The notes beneath the pieces were generated by a model. That model had not been told where the DNA came from. It made no database searches and saw only the letters and a program-made list of their open reading frames with translations. A stretch of 64,000 bases of DNA from Aquatica leii (Eukaryota > Arthropoda > Insecta > Coleoptera > Lampyridae). The stretch lies in NCBI GenBank assembly GCA_035610365.1, contig CM069433.1, positions 130,342,545 to 130,406,544 of the forward strand, given 5' to 3'. Position numbers and translations under genes: made by a program. Shown here piece by piece: positions 11,440 through 22,374 of this stretch (position 1 is its first letter; the number at the start of each line of letters is the position of its first letter).

Positions 11440-13034
11440 ATTTCTAAAGAAACAGCAGACTCAATATTCAAAAATATTGACTAGCAGACACTTGCAACCT
11501 CTAAAAACGAACGTCAGAATAAATATCTAACAGCAAACCAGAAATATAAGCAAGTAAAACTTAAAGCTAAGAGAGCTAAGAATAAACCACTAGTGGAATC
11601 GTGGGAACGAAATCAATCGGCTGCAGAAGATTGGTTTGTCTTATTTTTAAAAAGGGATCGAGATGTTTTAATTCGAACACGAACCAACCTCTATAGGTAA
11701 AGCTATGAGCTTTAATAAGCAAGTATTCGATACCTTTTTGGCAATTTAGAACAGATGTATGAAAAATATCATTTTTGGCCTAATGCAGTGTATAACATGG
11801 ATGAAACTAGGTTAACGACTTCGCAAGGACTACATCTGCAGAAAAAGGAAGGACAATAACTATTTGTGGTGCAATTAATGCACTTGGAAATGCAGTTCCC
11901 TCATTCATGATATTTAAGTAGCACATGATTAAGGGAGCTCCACCAGGTACTCTAGGTGCATCAAATTTATAAGGATGGATCAATACTAACTTATTTGTGA
12001 AGTGGCTGCAGCACTTCATTAAATTTTCGAATACCTTAACCAATTCTCGAGTATTCCTAATCATGGATAACTATGACGCTCATGTTAGTATTCAGGCAAT
12101 AAAACCAGCTAAAGAAAATGGGGTCTTACTATTAACCCTTCCTGCCCATACCAGCCCTCGTCTTCATCCTTTAGACAGACAGTATATGTCCCTTTAAAAC
12201 ATTATTATAATAATGCGTTCAAGTAAGTCTCACTAGGTTCTAAGCCAAATTAAAATATCTTACCATTAAAATTTTGTAGGAGCTCCATATGATGTAGCCG
12301 AATTATTTGGGCAAGCTTATCCACTATAACATCTGCATTTCGTTTCACAAGAATATTTCCTTTCAACAGATATATTTTTGACGAACATGAATTTCTAGCA
12401 GCAGAGGTAACCGATGTGGCAATATCTATATCAAATGAAGCTATGCCATCAAGTAGTAATATAGACATGTTTCCATAATTTAGGGTTAATTTTCTTGAAA
12501 CACCGCCACAAATAACTGGGCCTACTACTCCTACAAAGAGCAGTGGTAATATTACGCCTTGTATGATCCACCCATATCCAAAATCAAAAATGGAAATTAA
12601 TCATAAAATACGCAAGCGAAGAAAAAGAAAGACTACACAAATTGTAACAGACAAGAAGTGACTCCGATGATAGCGGGGAAACATTACACCACAGTAGTGA
12701 CGAAGTTAAACTTTATCAAGAGGAATCAGAAGAGGTCGTTAAAGAAATTTCAGACATTAAACCAAAAAGTTTCATTTTAGTTAAACTTGCTGCTTAAAAG
12801 GCTAAAATATTATGTTGGTCAGGCGATAACGGTACACAATGGTAAACTAGAATTTACGGTAAACTTAAAAAAAACACGGCCAACAGTTTGTGTTTCCTAA
12901 CGTTAAAGACGAGGCTACAGGAGATATTGACAATATTGTACTTCACCTTCTTTCGCCAAGCAACGCTGGTGGCACCGCCAGAATAAATAATCTTTACCGT
13001 TTCAATATTAATCTTCACAATTATACAATAAGGT
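11440..13034 (+). mobile_element. pogo/Tigger-type DDE_1 transposase relic
   Basis: Rightward fragments in shifting frames read in family order: KPLVESWERNQSAAEDWF and FLKRDRDV (CENP-B domain end), YEKYHFWPNAVYNMDETRLT (first catalytic Asp near 11800), GAINALGNAVPSFMIF, GAPPGTLGASN, FVKWLQHFIK, VFLIMDNYDAHVS (second Asp near 12067), LLLTLPAHTSPRLHPLD (third Asp), DVAELFGQAY, FDEHEFLAAEVTD, RKRRKRKTTQIVTD, and at 12887-13030 FVFPNVKDEATGDIDNIV with GGTARINNLYRFNIN, the conserved C-terminus. At least three frame changes and several stops inactivate it. The longest intact piece is 11997-12197. No inverted repeats were recognised at the ends. Confidence 0.8.
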
Positions 13035-14931
13035 AATCTACTGCGGTATTCCTTATAATAATTTAATTTTATGTTAATTTTTGTATTTTGAGTTGATGTA
13101 TAATACAATTTATTATTAATTTGTTTGTGTTACATAAACTAATATGTTCGTTGAACCCCAATGTACTTCAGTGGACATACTTTGCAGTTTTTTTTAAATA
13201 TGAAATAAAAAATATTAATAAAAGAGAAATAACACTGTAACCTCGCTAAATCAATAGGAAATAGTTTGAGTTTTAGTTCTGCCACGAAGTATAATTCTCA
13301 TATTGAACTTTATGCCCGTTAAATTATTTTCTGTGAAAAACTGTCCAAGGTGCCGCGGCCTCCCCTATACAATACGCAAGAAATATAATAAAAACAATTA
13401 TATTGGGGTGTACGATTTTAAGCGTTTCTTGGATTTGTAATTAAAATATTTATTTTATAAAAAATGGTCTTAGTAGCAAAGTATGTACATATGTTCGGCA
13501 TTTAAAAAGAATTAAAAACGTTTTTAGTTTAAGGCTTTAACTATAGCTGTTACATTCCTGAGCAAGCGAGTTATCTTTGTAAGTTAATTATGCTGAACGT
13601 GCCAATGCAGTTCGAGCCAATTCAAATAACGAAGTAGTTCTAGAAACAATTTTAGCTGCAGATGTTCATAATTATAATTATTTAATGCCAAACTAAATAA
13701 TGTTAATTTGTTAAATGTTTTATTTAAACTATCAAAATACTCTTTGACACTTAAAAAATGTACAAAAACAAGTTAAGCATGTGTATTGGTCAGTTTTATA
13801 AAGATAATTTATAAACAAGTTTTGTATTGTTTTAAAACGCTTGAATAGAGACGTTATGTATAATAGTTGTTCCTTGTAGCTGTATAATAAGGTACAAGTT
13901 TATATCTGGTTTAAAAGTATGTTTAGCATTTTCAATCCGAGTATGTCACCGTCATGAATGTCGTAGTTACACTGGCACAGGTCGACAGACTGATAAGATA
14001 GAAAGCCAAGCGGTGTATCTAGACGGTTTACAAGTGCCCAATATCTCTGGATGTAAATCATGAGTTGCTCCATATAAGGTGCATGTGAGAACATAGCATG
14101 TGTCGAGTGCCCTGCATATCAATAAGCCGCTCCTCACCTCCTGGTTTCTTGTAATTGGATTCGTTTTACAAAAATTATTGTGACATTTTCTATTAGGAAA
14201 CTACAATTTCAACATGGCATTGTTTTTTAATGTAACATCAACTAATTACTAATTAATTATTTATAATAATCATTGTTTACGTTTTTTTATTTACTGTTAT
14301 TTTTGTATGTTGTTGCAAAACAGATTCCTTGCTAAAAGCTACAAAATCAAAAACATTTTTTTAAATTGTTGTGTTAATAGCGGGAATGTAAATTAATTTG
14401 AAAAATCTGCACTACGACACACTGTACAATAGAACTCCACCTCTCTGTAGACATCGACCATGAAAAATTTAGCCAATATAATGTTATTGTGTAGAAATTA
14501 TTTGATTAGCGAATTCTCTAAATTACATTTTAAAAAATTCCACGAATAAAGTTTAGTATGAATTCAGAAAAATATACAAGAAACGAATTGAATTGATAGC
14601 ACAGTTATCGAAGTGCGGCGCAATGTTTACTTTATAAACTATAATTCTTTCCTGAACTTATATTAATATTAAATAATCATCATACTTAACATTAAATTTG
14701 TTGTGTATACTAATTAAATTTAAATATTTAATTTGATTAGACTTTTCTAACTGTATCGTTAGGTTTACAGAAGGTGAATTGAATCTAAATAAAGTTAAAA
14801 ATTTGTTTTAAAAGATTATAAAAACTTATCAGCGCTCTGTCATTGCCACTTTTTAAACTTAAAAAATTGCTTTTTCAAATTTTTATCAGACGTTTCAACT
14901 CCGTTAAACCATCGTTAACTTAACTATTTTA
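13035..14931. other. AT-rich stretch without recognisable genes
   Basis: No supported gene. A 64-codon leftward frame at 13900-14094 has no motif I recognise. The block around 13975-14150 is less AT-rich than its surroundings but has no identifiable content. Confidence 0.5.
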
Positions 14932-14933
14932 TA

Positions 14934-15026
14934 TGGCCACAAAAAAAGAAACACCCTGTATTTGTTAGAATTTTTATTAAAAATTCAACGATCTATCACA
15001 CATTATGGTTCTAAAGTCAAAAATAA
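14934..15026. repeat. terminal inverted repeat, left
   Basis: Mirrors 15975-16068 with interspersed mismatches; strongest anchors are GAAACACCCTGTATT at 14948-14962 and AAAAATTCAACGAT. Confidence 0.75.
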
Positions 15027-15974
15027 GGAAAATTGAATTTTAATATTTTCTGAATTTTTTATCTAGTAGGCGTTGAAACAAAAGATCAAAAATGTTGTTA
15101 TTATTTTCTAGACACAATTATGCTTTCTTTACAGTAAAATTTAAAACATGGTCTAACATTTCTGATGAGATTATATTAACTGCTGTCAACCGTTGCCAAT
15201 GACTTTTTGTCATTTTCAAAAGTTGCTTCGTACACTTTGTTTTTTACATAAGCTCAGAAGGAAAAATCCAACGGACTCAAATCCGGTTATCGGAATGGTC
15301 AAACTACTTCACTGTGAGTTCCAATCCATTTTTCAGAAAACTTCTGCAACAAATACTTCCGTAAATTTCTTGAATTATGAGCTGGGCGTTATTACTCAGC
15401 CACCCAAAATGCCTATCCACATATTAAAACCAAATCAAGTTTGATGCTTTGCTGCTTTTTTTAAATGAGGATTGTCTATTGTCCAGTAATGTTTATTACG
15501 CCTGCTGAAAATGTCATTGTTGGTTATCATGCTTTCATCAGACCAAATTATTTTAAAAGAAACTTTTCCATCTGATATTCTGATATACCATTTGCAAGAA
15601 CTGATTGCCTTCTCTCGTCACTAGGTCTAAGACTCTGACCAATTCTAAATTAATAAAGATGAAATTTATGCCTTTGTAAAATTAACTGGGTTGTATACCT
15701 AGCTTCCCCAGTTCGACACTTAATTAGTCTAGTTAATATTTCAAAATTTTCAAGAAGGGATAGTCGAACAGTATTCCCTTTTTCTTCGTTGGATTGTTCT
15801 TTCTGAAATAAAACAGGTTTTTTTAAATGAAATTTTCTCTTTCCATCGTAACTCTTACAAATGAATTAAACAAAAACACAAAACAACTCCGAAATACGCT
15901 ACAATGTTTTCAATAATAATGTGACATATAAAATAATGCAATTGTTCCAACGCCTACGAGATTAAAGTTTTTTT

Positions 15975-16068
15975 ATATTTTTGGTTTTAGAACCATAATT
16001 TATAATACATCGTTGAATTTTTGATAATAGGTTTAACCGAATACAGAGTGTTTCGTTATTTGTGACTG
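15975..16068. repeat. terminal inverted repeat, right
   Basis: Reverse complement of the left repeat; contains AATACAGAGTGTTTC at 16040-16054 and ATCGTTGAATTTTTG at 16010-16024. Confidence 0.75.
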
Positions 16069-16070
16069 TA

Positions 16071-17114
16071 TAAAAAACTTAAGTTGATGATGGCTTCTTA
16101 TAACGTGTACATATCTTGATTGAATACTTCTGATTTAATTTAACATTTTTGGATTTACTGCATTTCCAATCGTTGATGCACATTATTCATGCGTGATTGG
16201 TAGCCATTGTTTTAAATCATCTTCCGTTGCACTTCCGAAAGAAGCGGACGTTACTGCATGCAATTGCAGTCCACATGTTAAATTTTAACTATGGATTCTG
16301 CTTGGTCGTTATGCTATAACATTCCGCTTTTCGTCGTCATTTGTCATTATGTGATAGTTGTTAGTATAGAAAAAAAACGTAATTAGTTAGAAGTAAGTTT
16401 TTTCTTTGTTCTTTACGCATGGTGATGTAACCTTTGGTATTTGCATTTTAGTGTTTCCGTTACGACACAATTTTCTACGCGCAACAATTTGTTCGATTTG
16501 GTTTGTTTCGATACGTACAATTAAAATAGTTTACTTTGTACGTTATTAATTAGGAATATTACGATATGCTATTCTGTGCATTATGATGGAAAATTTATGA
16601 CACGTACGTTGCTTTTACGATTTACGAAGTTATGGTTATATATAATTTGTTTCATTGCTCTATAGTTTTGTGTTCTTGTATTTAAATAAATTTATATAAG
16701 CTAGCTCGGTGCATTATTTGAATCATTATGTTAAAGTATGTTTAATAAATAGCACCTAACGTTCGAGTTTTTATGTACATTACATTTTGAACTATTAGTA
16801 TAGTAACATTCTCGGAGATGAAACGTCAGTTAAAAAAAAATTGAAAACGCCGTTTTGTAGCACTGACAAAGTGTTGTTAGTTTGTTTTTAACCTTTTAAA
16901 ACAAATACGAAATTTAAAAAAAACTTAAAAATTAAGCAATTTCACTTTTTTGAAAATTTTGAATACAATAAACATTAATGAATGTTTGATCTACTTTAAA
17001 TAACTCAACATTTTCCTAATTTAAGTCACTCTGTATCTTTTACCGTTTATGAGATCTTTTCGGAATTTCATTTTTGGCTCAAAGTATTTTGATTAATGGT
17101 TTTTTCTTACATAC
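16071..17114. other. AT-rich spacer between two bounded transposons
   Basis: No gene or repeat recognised. One segment (16190-16280) is somewhat richer in GC but has no readable coding content. Confidence 0.5.
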
Positions 17115-17122
17115 CTGACATA
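17115..17122. repeat. hAT target-site duplication, left copy
   Basis: CTGACATA lies immediately before the left end CAGTGGCG and is repeated exactly at 19664-19671 after the right end. Confidence 0.9.
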
Positions 17123-19663
17123 CAGTGGCGGATTTAGCGTACTGCCGCCCCCAGGCATGGCAGGCAATGCCGCCCCATCATCCTCTGCTATATCTTTCCT
17201 CTTCCCTTACACTCTTTAATTTCACATAATCTTTTCACCTAGATTAATTGTATATCTTGTTTGCTTTGACCTTAGGTAAAAGTAAAATATATTTTATTAA
17301 ACATAATTAAGGGAAACATAATCACAAACAATTTTTTGGTGTAAACATTATTTATTAGACGATAAAAAAAATACTGGAGAATTTACAATTTTCTTCGAGA
17401 TTTTCTTGGGGCAAAAACATCGATTATTTTAGAAAAATCCATTGACTTTAACATGTCACTTTCAATTGACAGTACCGCCAGAGAATTTAAGCGATCCTCA
17501 CCCATGTTTGTGCGCAGATACGTTTTCACCTTTCCAAGCCATGAAAATGCTCTTTCCGCTAAACAATTAGAGGCAGCCGTACTCACAAACATTCTCAGAG
17601 CAATATCTATGTTTGGGTAGACCATCTGAAGGTCATTCTTACGAATGAGGCGGTAAAGCCTGAGAGGTGTTAACCTATTATAGTTCATTGTTGATTGCAG
17701 CTGCAGCACATCTGGCATCTTAGTGCCGCTTGTTTTATTCATTTTTCCTTCTCTTTTATTTATTTTCATTGCTGGACTAAAACGCTCTAATGGAGCTTCT
17801 TCCAAAAAGGATAATTTCATCCAAGAAAGAGTTTTCTAAATCAATTGGATATTCTCGAACACGATTGTCGCCTGCTCTCCTTAGCTCTTCATTGTTCAAG
17901 ACTTTAATTTGAGTTAACACTTGAAACTTTTGGTTTACTTCATCGTAAGCATTTCTTCTTATTTCAAGTTGTGTTTTTAAGTTATCGACAATAACAATGA
18001 AAACATTCACCCTCAGGTTTTCACGAGGACTGAACACTGCTTATTCGCTTCCACATAGTTCGTCATGTTGTCTTTTTCTCTTGGTGGTACGTTTTTTCTC
18101 GCCATACACTTTTAATTGCGATAGATCCTGGGCTTTTTTTTTCAAAGTAATCGAACTCATTGCGTGTTGATTTCATGAGGTTAATTAATGAGTCGTACAA
18201 CTGCAGTACGGATGTAAGATCAATGTCCGTGCTCTGCAGTTTTTTATTGGTGTCGTTCAGTCTTTAAAATATAAAACCCCAAAATTCAGTCATAAAAGCA
18301 GTCTCTAGACAGTCCATCTTTTTAGCTAAACCACTTGCTTCAGCACGTGTACCTGCCTTTTGTGTTAAATATTCGGAGATGTTCAGCAAAGTTTGATGAA
18401 CTTGTTGCCAGCTATTTCTAAGAGCTTTGCAGGCGTCATCTCGTGCAGACCATCTAGTAGAACTGAGATTTTTCAGAATAATATGTGAATGGTCGTTCTT
18501 GTCAGAAAATGACCTTTGAAGTAAATTCCACCTACTGGTTGATGAACTAAAAAAAGTTGTACAGCTGTTGCAGATAATGAAAGAAGTAGGAAGCTGTATT
18601 GCAACTATCAGCTGCATTAGTTCCGACGAGATTCAACGAGTGAGCAGAACAGATAAAGTCAGCATGACTATTTAGTTCTTTGATTCGAGCTTGGAGTCCG
18701 GAATATACACCAGACATGTTGCTCGCGTTGTCGTAGGACTGTCCTCGACAATTACGAATGTCCAAACCATTGCACTCAAAGAGTTTAATAATAGCATTAA
18801 ACATTTCTTCAGCTTTGTGGCCAATATTAGGAAGGAATGTCAAAAAACGTTCAATGGGAGAACCATCTTATTTGACATATCTTATTACAATTGCCAGTTG
18901 GTCGACATGTGAAAGATCTGGTGTCGAGTCAACTATTAATGAGAAGTATTTGGCTTTCTTTACTTCATTAACTATTTCGTTTGTATGAGCATTAACTAAA
19001 ATGGTCAGAAATTCTTCTGCAATAGTTGACGATAGATAGGATGTGTTACCGCTACCTGGGTGGCCATATTTAGCTATGTGACATGCTAAAAATAAGTCAA
19101 ACTCAGCTATAACTTCTAGCAGCATCATATAATTTCCATTTCTGTTGCTTCCTAACTTTTCGTCGTGTCCATGTAATACGAAAAGAATTAATTTATACTA
19201 CAATTCTGTTTTAACAAAATTTCAAATACAATGTAATTAAATTATTATAGAAATTTTGAATAATTTTCCGTTTTAGGAAATTTCGGTTGAAGTAAAAATG
19301 TATTGCAGTTCATATACAGGGTTTTCATTAATGTTTTAAACCGAAATAAAAAAATCAGGCAGGCGTAAACGAGAGAGAAATGGTGTTTTATGTAAATCAA
19401 ACTCTTTTATAACAAACCTATGTGTCGATATCAAAGATTAAATATAATTCTAGATCATTTTGTAAAAATGACACATATTTGTGTAAAAAATAACACATTT
19501 TTTTTTTAAACTATAAACTACTGTTTACAAAGTGGAAATTTTTTACTGTGTATTATCGTGTCATTAAGCTAAAGCTCATTTTTATTTTCAAAATTTTGCC
19601 GCTCCCCATAAATTTGCCGCCCCAGGCAAGTGCCTAGTCTGCCTGTGCGTAAATTCGCCACTG
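17123..19663 (-). mobile_element. hAT transposon (ZMYM1-like), bounded by 8-bp duplications
   Basis: The element is 2541 bp. Its ends are inverted: CAGTGGCGGATTTAGCGT at the left and, on the opposite strand at the right, CAGTGGCGAATTTACGCA, each followed by CCGCC/GGGGCGGC-rich sequence that stands out from the AT-rich surroundings. A perfect 8-bp duplication CTGACATA flanks it, the hallmark of hAT transposition. The transposase lies on the minus strand and is broken, so the copy is immobile on its own, but its termini are well preserved. Confidence 0.95.
17383..19190 (-). pseudogene. hAT transposase, ZMYM1-like, N-terminus missing, several breaks
   Basis: Reading leftwards from about 19190: HGHDEKLGSNRNGNY, EFDLFLACHIAKYG, YLSSTIAEEFL and YFSLIVDSTPDLSHVDQL, the start of the RNase H-like (DUF4371) core with its catalytic Asp, then TAA at 18868-18870 in an otherwise continuing frame; GLDIRNCRGQSYDNASNMSG with the second Asp; FICSAHSLNLVG; a one-base length change in a T7 run near 18550; SSTRWSARDDACKALR; TAA near 18264; another one-base change in an A9 run near 18135; a stop near 18037; finally MVYPNIDIALRMFVS, NCLAERAFSWLGKVK and MGEDRLNSLAVLSIESD, the hAT dimerisation domain, ending KSRRKL at 17383. 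The zinc-finger N-terminus is absent. Two of the breaks are single-base homopolymer differences, so polymorphic or sequencing causes should be considered. Confidence 0.85.
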
Positions 19664-19671
19664 CTGACATA
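19664..19671. repeat. hAT target-site duplication, right copy
   Basis: CTGACATA, identical to 17115-17122. Confidence 0.9.
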
Positions 19672-21005
19672 TTCAATGAGCTGTAGAAATAAAAGCTTTC
19701 TTAAAGTTAATGTCTTAAACTAGGAAATTCGCGTTTCCTAATATCCACTGCACTGGAAAACATCGTATTAGAGTCTGCCTAATTCCAAAACACAATAATT
19801 TTATTGTATTGTACAATATTTAATAACTTTCTTTGGTACAACAACAATGCAAACATCCAGCAAACGATAAAATATTTTAAGTAGTCTATGTTAAAAAAAA
19901 ATTTCACAGTTCTTCTCAAGGTTTGACTGATTATGCACCTTGCTTTTCAATTTGTTTACACTGCATATTTGTTAAGTTTCAATTTTTAAGATAACTTTTG
20001 CTATTATAATTACTTAATCGTACAGGGTGTTGCATAACTTGATATTGCATTAAAAATAGTTTTTTGCCTTATATTTCTTTTTTAGACGTTGATGTTGAAA
20101 TAAATTTACTTCCTGTTAGTTTAGTTGTGTGCTATTTGTTTTTCTTGTGTTGTGTTGTGTGGTGGAAACGAGCACTAGGAGTCCGTTTTGGCGCCTTTTC
20201 ATTTTATTGTAATAGACATATCGAAGAATTTACTCTATTATTTTTTTTTATCCAACCCCTCTCCGAAAGTTTTAGCTGCCGTTGCCTTTCTTTGCTGTGG
20301 ATTAAATTATAGGTAATTGATCGCATTTTAGCCGAGTGCAGAGGTTGCGTTCACCGTAACAAATATTTTTCACTACAGATTTAGTGCGATATGCGACATG
20401 TCGTTAAGGTTCACTCCTCTCATATTAGTTTTCTAATTCTTTACAATATTCATCCGTGAAACTTTGACATGTTGTTTTTATGCCGCACTGTACTAACCAA
20501 AAGCACTTGTTTGAAAACTTTGTCTTATCAACCAAATTGTTTATAATATCATACTCAAAAATTTCACTAAATGGTAACGCCGATCCAAATCTATATTTGA
20601 CCTTTTGCTTATGGCATTTGCCCCAGTAAGCTCGAAAACTTCCTTATTTACTACTTCATATTCAGTCTCCAGTCAACAACTTTCTTTTTTATTGGATATG
20701 CCTTTGTTCAACATTTCAATATCAAAAAGTCCAACACAAGTCATTTGAAAGAAATGTTGAATAATTTCTTTCTCTGATGTGAAAATAATATTACTGCTAC
20801 CCACTGCTACTGTACTACTGTACACTGTACTATTGTATGTAGTAAAATTTCCAATAAAGCCATTTGGAGAAAGATATATTTTGAAAAATTATTTTTTTAT
20901 GCATTTATCTGCACACATTACAAAATGATGCCAAATAATCGGTGAATAAGTACAAAAATAAAACCATTGTTACTTACTTTGTACGGAACCACTATTAACA
21001 TTTAC
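19672..21005. other. AT-rich spacer
   Basis: No supported gene. TACAGGGTGTTGCATAAC at 20023-20040 looks like one terminus of a Tc1/mariner-type element but no partner was found. A Cys/Phe-rich 82-codon frame at 20064-20312 has no recognisable motif. Confidence 0.5.
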
Positions 21006-21039
21006 TATACAGGGTGTCCTAAATCGTACCGGTAATATT
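21006..21039. repeat. terminal inverted repeat with TA target, left
   Basis: Matches the reverse complement of 22341-22374 at 30 of 34 positions, beginning with TA. Core: GGGTGTCC(T)AAATCGTACC. Confidence 0.9.
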
Positions 21040-22372
21040 TAAAATATAGATTACAGAACTTATGTAAAGTTGAAAAGTCCATATAAACATATGTCTTAAA
21101 TTTTACCGTTAACCAGTTTTGTTTATTTCATAATTTATGTAGTCTAAATTTTAGTCTAACGGATTCCTGAAATACTGATCTAGTTGCCATGATCGCGTCT
21201 ATTTTTTAGTAACATTTGAACAATGTATTTGACACATTATTGTTAGTAACTGTCAGATTATTACTGTGATACTGATATTGTTTGCTTTTTCGTATCCTTA
21301 TTTTCATATCAACAAGTGGTTCGCATTGCCAATGTTATTTTCAAATGAAGAATCAGCTAAGAGAACATGGCACTTTCAATGCAAAACATGCAGTCGGTCA
21401 ATGAGGTCTCCGTAGACCCATAAGCAATCATTAACAAGATCTTGATTTATTACAAGGAGAACCGTCTTTAAGTGTGCGAAGAATCACATTACGTACTGGA
21501 ATATCTAGAAACCAGGTTTGGAGAACTATAAAAAGTGATCGTTTACATCCACATCATCATCACAGGGTTCAATTGGTCAAAATAATCAAAACCTACTACC
21601 GCAGATTTTATGAACCGATGAAGTTTCTTTTACAGTGGATGGTATCACTAATCTAAATAAACTAAATAATCTGCAGAAAATCATCATTTAAGAAGACGTT
21701 CGCATTGTCAACATATATTTAGTACTAACATAATAGCTGGTATTCTTAATGATCGTCTGGTTGGACCATTTGAATTGCCACACCGTTTAAATGGTACGAA
21801 TTACGAATATTTTTTAGAACTTTTTTACCCTTATTAGGATAATAAGATATGCCATTAAATATTAGATATGCAATGTGGTATCAACACGATGGGGTTCCAG
21901 AATATCAAGCTTGGCTTAACGCAAATTTCCCGATAAAATGGGTTGTAATAAGAAGACCCGTAGTATGGTCACCGCGTTCGCCGGATCTCATTCCATTAGA
22001 CTTTTATTCTTGGGGGTCACATGAAACATATCGTTTATGCAACTGAAATGCACATGATATAACAATCACGCCAAAGAATACAGCAAGCTGCCAATATTAA
22101 TAATCATAGCCTATCAACCACATTAAATACGCAGAGATCTCTTCTACGACGTGCGGCTTTGTGTATTGAATACAATAGAAATTATTTTGAACAGTTTTGT
22201 AATTAAAATAATTCCCATGTATTAAAAAAAAATAATAAAATACGTTGAACTAAAATTTGAGTTACATAAATTATAAAATAAATAACGCCTTGTTAACGGT
22301 AACATTTAGGACATATATTTATATCGACTTTTCGACTCGAAATATTACGGGTACGATTTGGGACACCCAGTT
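21008..22372 (+). mobile_element. DUF4817-type Tc1/mariner relative with both ends, 1365 bp
   Basis: Bounded by 34-bp inverted repeats that each start at TA. Inside, rightward fragments read: SNEESAK and QLREHGTFNAKHAVGQ (HTH region), SVRRITLRTGISRNQVWRTI, LHPHHHHRVQL, EVSFTVDGIT (first catalytic acidic position), RRRSHCQHIFSTN, IIAGILNDRLVGPFELP, NGTNYEYFLE, then a 65-codon frame with MWYQHDGVPEYQA (second Asp) and WSPRSPDLIPLDFYSWG (third Asp, 36 residues after the second), and finally LLRRAALCIEYNRNYFEQF, the conserved C-terminus. Spacing and SPDL..PLDF resemble mariner-type DDD catalytic triads. Several frame changes and stops inactivate it. Confidence 0.9.
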
Positions 22373-22374
22373 TA
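22341..22374. repeat. terminal inverted repeat with TA target, right
   Basis: Partner of 21006-21039; ends ...GGGACACCCAGTTTA. Confidence 0.9.

Larger units (their letters stand above)
14932..16070 (-). mobile_element. DUF4817-type Tc1/mariner relative with long terminal inverted repeats
   Basis: The ends are inverted copies: 14934-15026 and 15975-16068 share CACAAA, GAAACAC(C/T)CTGTATT, AAAAATTCAACGAT and ATTATGGTTCTAAA in mirrored order, and TA lies at each outer edge (14932-14933, 16069-16070), the expected target of this superfamily. The minus strand between encodes degenerate transposase: LLENFEILTRLIKCRTGEA, LRPSDERRQSVLANG, IIWSDESMITNNDIFSRR (first catalytic Asp), IDNPHLKKAAKHQ, FGFNMWIGILGG, then FSEKWIG and PDLSPLDF (last catalytic Asp) and YVKNKVYE. 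The block with the second Asp (QHDG) is missing. Many stops and shifts. About 1.14 kb, close to a full-length Tc1/mariner element minus an internal deletion. Confidence 0.8.

Noticed and set aside
20023..20040. ACAGGGTGTT terminus-like sequence
   Set aside because: No inverted partner or transposase was found next to it; kept only as a note.
20064..20312. 82-codon frame rich in Cys and Phe
   Set aside because: No motif, no start context, and composition follows local T-richness.
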